Source: Mesostigma viride (taxonomy: Eukaryota; Streptophyta; Mesostigmatophyceae; Mesostigmatales; Mesostigmataceae). Taken from it: 64,000 nucleotides of DNA. Positions 43,366 through 64,000 of the stretch are shown piece after piece. The DNA is taken from the NCBI GenBank assembly GCA_009746045.1, contig RPFO01000027.1, forward strand, positions 5,579,924 to 5,643,923, written 5' to 3'. The notes beneath the pieces are model-generated. The model was not told the origin of the DNA, did not search any database, and saw nothing but the letters and a program-made list of their open reading frames with translations. How positions within the stretch are numbered: position 1 is the first letter of the stretch; each line of letters begins with the position of its first letter. The position numbers and the translations under genes are program-made.

Positions 43366-44205
43366 TTAATGGAGGCAGATGGCACGCAATTGGCTCGCTG
43401 TTGGGGAGCTGGCTTCCTGACACCGCCGACGATGTGGAAACCCGCATCGGCCTTGCCTGGGCCAAGCTCCGTTCGCTCACACCCTACTGGCGCTCGAAGG
43501 GCCTGGACGGGCACCGCAAGCGCATGCTCTTCAAGGTCCTCGTCCTCACGGTGCTCACGTATGGCGCCGAGGCGTGGACCCTCCCACCCAAACTGGCAGC
43601 TAGGCTAGACGGCACAGTTTACAGGATGCTCCGACAGGTCCTTAACGTAGGTTTTTCCGAGCGTCCGTCATCAGAGTCTTTGTATCATGGCATGCCTCGT
43701 GTTTCGGACGAGATTAGGCAGCGTAGGATAGCATTTGTAGGACACCTTGCCCGCACCAGCCAGGTCGACACCACCCTTGGTCTGGCCGGCCCCCAGCGGC
43801 TTGGCCAGCCAGGGCGGCACATTCTGACCTGGCCTGGCCCCGCGGACATTCCCAAAAGGGTAGGGAAACCTGTCACCAACTACGTTCAGATGTTGCTGGA
43901 CGACCTAGTGGTCCCAGCCCAGTTTGAGCACCGCATCCACTCTCTCTCCCGTCTTTGGACTGCCATATGCAGGACCGACAAGACGCGGTGGAAGAAGATT
44001 GTCAAGGCGCACACGCCCGACCCTGTGGGCAAGCCACCTCCCCCCAAGCGCAGGAGGCGTTTTGATGAGTAGTGTAGTTAGGATTTTCCTAGATAGCTTA
44101 GAGTTAGGATACTTCGATCACGCGGCTTCCTCCACCCCATCCATCATGAAATATGTGCTACATGACCTCCCCACGGAGGCATGTTATAATTTAATTTAAT
44201 TTTTT
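43366..44205 (+). mobile_element. Family A2 LINE, 5'-truncated copy with alternative tail
   Basis: It carries the RT C-terminus and a tail ending in the hairpin CCTCC-CCAC-GGAGG (44166-44179), then ATGTTATAATTTAATTTAA and a T run. It begins directly at the 3' end of the family A copy (GGCAGATGGCACGCAA), so it inserted at that copy's end motif. Confidence 0.8.
43401..44072 (+). CDS. Family A2 RT C-terminal fragment, uninterrupted frame
   Basis: 224 codons without a stop or frameshift: GSWLPDTADDVETRIGLAWA, LTVLTYGAEAWTLPPKLAAR, MLRQVLNVGFSERPSSESLY, VSDEIRQRRIAFVGHLARTS, and a basic end PPPKRRRRFDE. It is clearly related to family A but differs at about half the positions, so it is a second lineage (A2). 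The clean frame suggests a younger insertion than its neighbours. The RT palm is absent through truncation, so it is not a functional enzyme. Confidence 0.75.
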   Translation: MGSWLPDTADDVETRIGLAWAKLRSLTPYWRSKGLDGHRKRMLFKVLVLTVLTYGAEAWTLPPKLAARLDGTVYRMLRQVLNVGFSERPSSESLYHGMPRVSDEIRQRRIAFVGHLARTSQVDTTLGLAGPQRLGQPGRHILTWPGPADIPKRVGKPVTNYVQMLLDDLVVPAQFEHRIHSLSRLWTAICRTDKTRWKKIVKAHTPDPVGKPPPPKRRRRFDE

Positions 44206-44450
44206 ATGGCACGCAAGGATAGATGGCAAGCAGTGATGAAGGAGACCACCCCCAATTAGTCTGTGGGGGCTCCGGGTGTGACAGCGTATGGCATTCATAG
44301 CGATTAATTCGGGCCGTGGTGCCCACAACCCTGTAACTAGGAACTAGATAGCTTACATCATCCATTCCATCCCATGTTCCCCTTCCACTGAGGACTTATG
44401 CTCACGTGACGCATGCAGTCACGAGCCTATTCATTAACCCTTAATTAATG
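44206..44450 (+). mobile_element. Family A LINE, 3' tail copy
   Basis: End codons, UTR, a palindrome with a duplicated GCATGCAGTCACG variant and a short TTAA tail. A further partial tail (GTTCCCCTCCCACTGAGG...) lies at 44610-44647. Between them, 44450-44610 is AT-rich and unassigned. Confidence 0.7.
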
Positions 44451-44647
44451 CATGCCAATCTCACCTCCGTCATTTATCATTCTCAATGAATATGTATCCA
44501 TTATTTCGTAAGTTATTATAATTTTTACATATATATTTCATTATTTCGTTACTTTGTCGTGGTATCTCTTGTTAGCGTTGGCTTTGCATATTTTCATGTG
44601 TTTATTGTTTATGTTCCCCTCCCACTGAGGACTTATGCTCACGTGAT

Positions 44648-47520
44648 TTTTGTTGACTTTCTATATATCAAGGCTTTCGACACGGTCCTCTGGGAGGCTC
44701 TTTGGGCCATCTTAGCTCTGGACAGCGTGCCCCCAGCGTTTATTGCTGCCATTCGCCGGCTCGGTATGAGGGCTCACAGGCCGGCAGTAGTGCGGACGTA
44801 CTGCGAAGGGCACCACCCCACCATTCCCCCTTCATCACGGGGTGTGGCAACCTGGTTGTGTCCTCAGTGTCCCCATACCTCAGAGTTCAATTATACGCAA
44901 TACGCGGTTATACGCGCGGGGTCCGTATAATGGATAATACGGTATAATACGGTATTATCCGGAAATTATACGCAAATACTGGATTTCGTCGTTTTGGGGG
45001 TTGTTTCATGCATTTTGATATCATTTCAAGCAGTCCACATGTTTCTGACACTAAATTACACATGATACATGGGTTGCCACTGCTCAGCAGTGCTTGGGAA
45101 CACTGGACGTGTAAACCGGGGTTCCCAAGGAGCTAGATTACCTACTATGCATTATACCCTAAAAAACAACGCCAAATGAAATGGAAAGATGAAAAAAGCA
45201 AAAGAAGTAAGATGGCTATGCTTCCATGCAAGCAGGTCCTGGGCATCTCCATGTTTCTTGTATGCATGAGGAGCACACAAGAAGAAGGCTGACTTTGGCG
45301 AGCAAAACAAGAAATAGTGGCTAGATCTGGCCAGAAAACCACTTGTTTCGAGATGCTTTTAGCAAGAAAAAACATCGCGTTATCAAGCTTATCATATTTA
45401 TAAACCGTGCCAAGCACTACGTCACTGCTTTCGATGAAGCATAAGCTAATAGCAGACAAACCTGGTCCAAAATCTGCATGTCGTAGTGGTATTCCCCAAC
45501 CATCACAAGCCAACAATGCGTAGAGGCAGTAAAGCAACCAAAAGACAAGCAGAAAACCTCCATTACAGGTCTACGATTATTTTACAATCCACCCAACAAC
45601 TTGATACAGTACAATGAACACGTGAACAGGATAGCACGTACCAGATCAAAACCGCATATTACCTTTCTTGACGGAGCCAGCATGCCCACCTGATGGACGT
45701 AGCTGCGAGCCTTTCCTGGCCGTCGTCGCCTATAAATCATGTAAGGAATAACGTGAAAGTAGCTATCCGCGTTCAAATGTAGGGGCATTTCCCGCCTATC
45801 AACAGTTAGCACAAGCACGGTCGCCACCTGGTTGCTGAAACGAGGTTGCCGCATCGAGCAGAAGGTCGAGACACATCCGCGCACATCCCAAAGCTGCCTG
45901 GCCAAGGATATAAGCTTTTCAAGACCTAAGGATCATGCCTAAAATGTAAAGCGGCCATGCTCTCGTACCAGTCAGTTTTCTGTGTGACTTCAATATTCGG
46001 TGCATGGCTGCCCGAGAGGCAAGGGCAGAGACCTAAACAGCATGGAGGGTTGCCAACTTGCCATGCTACAGTGTAGCTTGCTTGTAAGATCCTTGTGTCT
46101 CACGGTCGCCAAATGTCAACCAGTGGATGGTTTCCGTAGTGTTTCTAAGTTTCCTTGCTTTCCCGCCTTGGTTCCCGCACGAAAAATTTGGCTGCCGGAC
46201 CTCGGATGAGCGCGAAAACCCCATTATACGCGCGCCGATACGTGTTATTCGCCGTATTATACGTAAAAATACGCAAATCGTATAAAACGGATAAAAATTA
46301 TACGCTCGACCTTGTATAACGCGTATTATACCGTATTATACCGTATAATACGCCGTATAATTGAACACTGCCATACCTGTTCATTATTGTCGTGGATCAC
46401 GTCATGCGCCAGGCACGTGCACGCTTTACTGCTCTAAGGGGTTCGAGCCCGGCTTGGACATCCTTATAACGATCGCGAGTATGGCGGCGGTGGCCCTGGC
46501 TCAGTACCGCCTGTCCGACCTGATTTATGCGGATGATGATACCACCTTCATCGAGCGCCCCGAGCACATTCAGACCTGGCTGGACTGTCTGGGCTTGGAG
46601 GCGCGGGCGGTGGGGTTGGAGATTAGTGTCAAAACTGAGGCGATGGTGATTGGGGCAGTACCAGTCGCCCGCCTCTGCCGCGGCTGCTAGACGGGACGGA
46701 GGCCACGTTCCGTGATCGCTTCAAACGACTAGCTGGGGAGCATGCTCCCCGACACCGCCGACGATGTGGACATCTGCATCAGCCTGGCCTGGGGCCCTGG
46801 GCTAGGCATCGTTCGCTCAAAGCTTACTGGCACTCGAAGGACCTGGGCGAGCACCGCAAGCGAATGCTCTTCAAGGTCCTGCATGGTCCTCACGGTGCTC
46901 ACCTATGGCGCCAAGGCATGGACGCTCACGGACACGCTGGCCACACGGCTGAACGGCACGGTAACCAGGATGCTCCGCCATGCCCTGAACGTAGGGTTTT
47001 CCACACATAAGTCTTTATAATCTTTGTACCAGGGTATGCCTCGCATTTCGGACGAGATTAGACAGCGTAGGATAGCATTTGTAGGACATCTTGCTCGCAC
47101 CAGTCAGGTATGACCCCGGTCTGGCCGGCCTGCCCCAGCGGCTTGGCCAGCCAGGGCGGCATATTTTGACCTGGCCAGTGGCCCCAAGGACATTCCTAGT
47201 AGAAAGATGGGTAAACATGCCATGACCTATCCACAGCAGTTGCTGGCCGACCTAGTGGTCCCAGCCAAGTTTGAGCATCGCATTCACTCCCTCTCTCGAT
47301 CTTGCTTGGACTGCTATGCAGAACAAGAAGAGGTGGACGACGATTGTCCAGGCTCACACGCCAGTGGGCAAGCCCCCCCCCCCCAGAGGAAAGGGCGCTT
47401 TGCTGAGTAGAGTAGTTAGGGTTTTCTAGATATAGATTAGGTTAGAGTTAGACTTGAGTCCGGTTTCGCGGCTTCGCCCACCTCCATCCATCCAGCAAGG
47501 GAATATGTGCTACATGATCT
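44648..47520 (+). pseudogene. Family A2 reverse transcriptase, split by a hAT-type element
   Basis: The 5' part (44648-44880) encodes motif A, IKAFDTVLWEALWAILALD, and the region up to motif B. It resumes at 46379 with LFIIVVDHVMRQARARF. Deleting the insertion and one target copy rebuilds the motif B junction QPGCVLS.SPYLFIIV with no base lost. Downstream are LIYADDDTTFIERPEHIQTW (motif C with an extra codon), ARAVGLEISVKTEAM, LTVLTYGAKAWTLTDTLATR and RRIAFVGHLARTS. It ends near 47410 with PPPQRKGRFAE. Frame changes are present besides the insertion. Confidence 0.8.
44881..46370. mobile_element. Non-autonomous hAT-type element, 1490 bp
   Basis: The ends are CAGAGTTCAATTATACG and, inverted, CAGTGTTCAATTATACG. 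It is flanked by the perfect 8-bp duplication CCATACCT (44873-44880 and 46371-46378). CAG-type ends with an 8-bp duplication are the hAT hallmark. The subterminal regions are dense in TATACG and CCGTATTATAC words, probably transposase-binding sites. The two minus-strand frames inside (45145-45537, 45582-45905) match nothing I recognise, so the element likely depends on a transposase elsewhere. Its ends differ from those of the hAT at 54677-59009. Confidence 0.88.
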
Positions 47521-47539
47521 CCCACCGAGGTCAACTACC

Positions 47540-48117
47540 CTCCTTCAGGCCGCTTCAAGCTGCTCGGAAGTTGGCTTCCCGACTGCGAGGACGACATGAC
47601 GACACGGATCGGCATGGCGAGGGCGCACCTCCATGACCACCGCTGCTGGTGGAGCAACCCCGCCCTACCCCGGATCGTCAAGCGTGACCTCTTCAAGGTC
47701 GTAATTCTGACGATGCTGACCTACGGCGCCGAGACCTGGACACTGACGCAGGAGCTGGAGCAACGACTCGACGGCAACGTCACCAAGATGCTGCGCAAGG
47801 CCATCCCCTTCGGGTTTGCACATTAGTAATGAGGACTTGTACGCTGATTTGCCCTATGTTTCCCACATTAATCGGCGCTGTCAGGCGCCCGGGCCTAGCC
47901 GGGCACCTGGCCCGCACAGATCAGGTAGATACATCAGATAGACTAGCTGGCACCAAGCCCGCGCCCAGCCTGGGCGCTATGTCCTCACCTGGCGTGCCCC
48001 CGCCCGCGCGCGGCAGGGCCGCCACCCGTGGGCTTTTCGTGATAGGCTCGGCATGGACATGTGCTACACTAGACGTGACGGGCTCACACCCGGGCAGCCT
48101 CCTGGTTTGTCTGTAAT
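47540..48117 (+). pseudogene. Family A RT C-terminal fragment
   Basis: FKLLGSWLPDCEDDMTTRIG appears in shifted frames, then KVVILTMLTYGAETWTLTQE, a frame change at the GFAH stop, then RRPGLAGHLARTDQVDTSD and the tail. There are at least two frameshifts. Confidence 0.75.
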
Positions 48118-48154
48118 ATGGAGGCAGATGGTGCGCAAGGATAGATGGCAAGTA

Positions 48155-48627
48155 CCGTAGTGGCTGAAATCACATTGCGAATAAATCTTTTCGAATGACC
48201 CCCCGAAAAGTGCTAAAATAATACTTCAATTTACCCCGTAAAGTATGAAAACCGGGAGGCGCTACACCTGTTTCTGGCTGCAGGCCGCGGCGCAGCTAGA
48301 TGAAGTGGAGCGCCGCGCTTGCCGCGCCTCGCCGCGTCGCGCCAGATTGAGAACGCGTTCAATTCGGGGCCCTGTTAGCACTGATTAGGGCCTTATGTCA
48401 TACTGGTACTCACTTAATTGTCAGATAGGAACTGCGCTTGGTGGGTAATTAATGTACTTGATAGGTTAGAATCCAAGTCAGACACTGAACTAGGTGCCCT
48501 AATATAAACAAGCTCCCGGGCTCGAAGTTTACCTAACCCGGGCTGAACTTTCCCCGTAAAGTGTCAAAAACATGCAAAAAAACCCTCGAAAAATTATTTA
48601 TTCGCAATGTGATTTCAGCCACTACGG
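48155..48627. mobile_element. TA-flanked MITE, 473 bp
   Basis: The terminal inverted repeats match perfectly over 32 bases and start CCGTAGTGGCTGAAATCACA. TA lies on each side (48153-48154, 48628-48629). The host reads GGCAAGTAGTGATGAAGG without it, exactly as in other family A copies, so a TA dinucleotide was duplicated. This fits a Tc1/mariner-type non-autonomous element. No coding sequence is inside. Confidence 0.88.
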
Positions 48628-48905
48628 TAGTGATGAAGGACACCACCCCCAAGTGTGTGGGGGCTCCGCGTGTGACCGCGTATGGCATTCATAGCGATTC
48701 GGGCCGCGGTGCCCACACCCCTGTAACTAGGACCTAGCTAGAGCTTACACCATCCATTGCATCGCATGTTCCCCTTCCACTGAGGACTTATGCTCACGTG
48801 AAGCAGTCACGTGTCTATTCATTCATTAATTAATTAATCTCCCAACCGACCCAACGAAGTCATGATATAACTTTAATTTAATGCTCACGTGACGCAGTCA
48901 CGTGT

Positions 48906-49800
48906 CTATTAATGAATTAGTTTTTTTATTTTTAAGTGGGTGCCTTCACTCTGATGTAAGGAATTATATTTTTAAATATATATTCATTGATAATGTTCCA
49001 TTCCATTGATAATTGTTCCATTTTTTAATGTTCCTGAGGATAAGCAGCGGTTCCTCTCTCGTCGCAAGCGGTTGCACGACCTCACCTGGACGCTGGATGA
49101 CGACCTCACCCCCGCTCAGCAACAGCAGCGACGCGACCTGTGGCCGGAATACCTCCGCCATAAGCAGGACCCCCAGAAGCCCAAGGTGTACTGGAGGGGC
49201 GGGGACCTGATGATCAACCACAAGATGTGGACGCCCCCAGCGGGCTAGAATAGCAATAGCCCTAGCTTGTAACCATTGGCGTCACTGCCGCTAAGGCAGC
49301 CATGCCTAGAATGTTGCCTAGCTGTGCCAACACACCTAGTCACGTGCCGCCAACGCACGGTACACAACCAGCCATAGCAAGGATACACATTTCCATCACC
49401 ATTCATCTTCATCATCCTGAACGACTCGAAAACGCGGAAAAGATAACGGCAGGCTCGAGCTACCATGGTCCGGATTCTCCCGATTTCTGGCCTGCGCTGG
49501 TTGTCTCTTTGATAGCCTTAGCCTAGTCCTAGTACAGCCATGCTACGCCCTGGCTATGTTCAGATTACTTGCCCACGCTCCTTGCTATGATATGCTCACA
49601 TGGGTCTTATTGCACCCACAGTTTGCCGGATCGTTAGCCTGTCCTTTTAGCTAGCCGCGCCCGATTGCAGCTGTGGCATGCCTTTGGCATGAAGGAGACT
49701 GGGGGTCTCTGCCCTTTCTCCTGTAGTGCACACACAGGGATTAAAAGCACTTCGGTGCTCCGTGACTCCCCAACGGGAGCACGAGTTTAATTAATTAATT
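48906..49800 (+). mobile_element. Family B-related element, 5'-truncated
   Basis: It carries the end of an ORF1, a UTR with distinct but related blocks, and the hairpin CTCCC-CAAC-GGGAG (49766-49779), followed by a long TTAA tail. It is a second B-type lineage (B2). Confidence 0.7.
49006..49248 (+). pseudogene. Family B2 ORF1 C-terminal fragment
   Basis: It encodes DKQRFLSRRKRLHDLTWTLD, DDLTPAQQQQRRDLWPEYLR and VYWRGGDLMINHKMW, which is the ORF1 C-terminal domain. The start codon in frame is not original; the copy is 5'-truncated. Again no RT follows before the tail. Confidence 0.75.
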
Positions 49801-50265
49801 AATTAATTAATGTTCCATTCCATCCCATGTTCCCCTCCCACTGAGGACTTATGCTCACGTGACGCAGCCACGTGTCTATTAATTAATTAATTAATTAATT
49901 AATGATTAATTAATTAATTCATTAAGAATGATAAATTAAGGGGTTGCGATTAATTAATTAATTAATTAATTAAACTCGTGCTCCCGTTGGGGAGTCACGG
50001 AGCATTAACCTCGATGGATGGATGGATGGGTGGGTACACGCAATCCTACCGGTCTAAGCTACCGGCTACAGGCTATCTACAAAACAATCCTGATCACCCT
50101 ACATATACTGGCCATGAAAGAATAATTGATGAATGAATGAATTAATTAACACGTTAAAGCGTTACGTGAGCAGAAGTCCTAAGTACAGTCGAGAGTGGGA
50201 TGGGATGGAATGGGATGGGAGGGGAGCTATAGCTATCTAAGACCTAGTCACGGGAATAATGGATG
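49786..50265. repeat. Cluster of TTAA tails and degraded family A/B ends on both strands
   Basis: Contents: a TTAA run; a plus-strand family A palindrome (CACGTGACGCAGCCACGTG, about 49857); another TTAA run; a minus-strand B2 hairpin (CTCCCGTTGGGGAG, about 49982-49995); ATGGATGG repeats; and a decayed minus-strand family A tail at about 50150-50260. Confidence 0.7.
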
Positions 50266-50797
50266 AAAAGAATAATAGGTAGATCTGTTAGAAATGGCAC
50301 CAGCTGGGTATCGTTATTTCGCACAGCGTGATTGCGGCGTCGAGCCCTGCACAACGCCAAGGTGAGAGGAAGGAAGCAGCGAGTTGCGAATACGTCAGTC
50401 AAGCGCACAATATCGTCTGGGCAAGCAGCACAATATACTTATCTTTCTTAATACAAATGAGACAGCCTGGCCATGCCTGGATCCGGTACATAACTCGCAT
50501 AACAGCACAGGTTGGTGTTTGACCAATTCCTTGGCATCATGGATTGTTGCTAACCACGCGCCCACGCACGCATGCGAGCAGGCAATTACACAGACAGGAT
50601 GTGACTAAGGCGCATGAACTCAACCGGAGGAAACAGGATTATAGTAGTACCTAAATAACCCTAGGATCCTTGGCAGGCACACCCGGGATACATACTCGCA
50701 TGCCTTTCTCGAGGCAGAGTAACTAAGAAACAAATACTCGAGAAAAGTGTTTACATGAAAACCTTTCTCTCCCTCCATTCCCTCACTCACCGGCACA
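50266..50797. other. No gene recognised
   Basis: Unique sequence between the retroelement nest and the channel gene, probably the 3' flank of the channel gene. A GTGAGT donor-like site on the minus strand at about 50789 could mark an intron in the 3' UTR or an alternative C-terminus. Confidence 0.4.
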
Positions 50798-63932
<13,135 letters not shown>

Positions 63933-64000
63933 CTGCCCAGCAAATTGTCGTGTTCATGTAAACAACAGCAACATGCAGAGAGCATTCACCCGCCATGCTG

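Larger units (their letters stand above)
47525..48905 (+). mobile_element. Family A LINE, truncated copy with tail, split by a MITE
   Basis: It begins inside the tail of the A2 copy (CTCCCACCGAGG). It contains the RT C-terminus, the last codons, UTR and palindrome (about 48795-48813), then TTAA repeats and a second partial tail. The end codons are split at 48154 by a 473-bp MITE. Confidence 0.8.

Noticed and set aside
44881-46370. A gene inside the 1490-bp hAT-type element
   Set aside because: The two minus-strand frames are short, have no domain and no splice support. The element is treated as non-autonomous.

Overview
This is a nuclear window from a eukaryote. It has split genes with GT-AG introns, mostly with GTGAGT-like donors, non-LTR retrotransposons, hAT and TA/TTAA-type DNA transposons, and very long microsatellites. 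An alga or other protist with a large repeat-rich genome fits best. I cannot place the lineage from sequence alone, and I see no bacterial-style operon.

Layout. 0-1.7 kb: little content, with one candidate two-exon gene end carrying a zinc ribbon. 1.75-2.73 kb: a (GGGA)n array. 3.3-9.4 kb: a decayed L1-like LINE (ORF1, then ORF2 with an EEP endonuclease, reverse transcriptase and zf-RVT), broken by at least four frameshifts. 9.6-20.4 kb: a nest of non-LTR copies on both strands. Family A encodes an RT, and most copies are 5'-truncated. Family B has an ORF1-type protein only. Both end in a small hairpin followed by a (TTAA)n-type tail, and copies abut at these tails. About 21.6-36.2 kb, minus strand: a multi-exon gene for a PARP-like ADP-ribosyltransferase fused to a RING finger. 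One of its introns holds a 2.9-kb (GGGA)n array. 37-50.3 kb: a second retroelement nest, broken by a 2.94-kb element flanked by TTAA, a 1.49-kb non-autonomous hAT element with a perfect 8-bp target duplication, and a 473-bp TA-flanked MITE. 50.8-63.9 kb, minus strand: the 3' part of a four-domain voltage-gated calcium-channel-like gene, from the domain III pore to the C-terminus. Its ten proposed exons join in phase. A complete 4.33-kb autonomous hAT element sits in one of its introns.

The strongest unexplained pattern is in the two host genes. Nearly every exon edge of the channel gene, and at least one in the PARP gene, is followed into the intron by one to three diverged copies of the same splice-junction segment, usually 100-160 bp apart. 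The introns look as if they grew by tandem duplication across splice junctions. I call these copies ghost exon edges. Names such as family A and family B are my own labels. All clade assignments rest on motifs read by eye.
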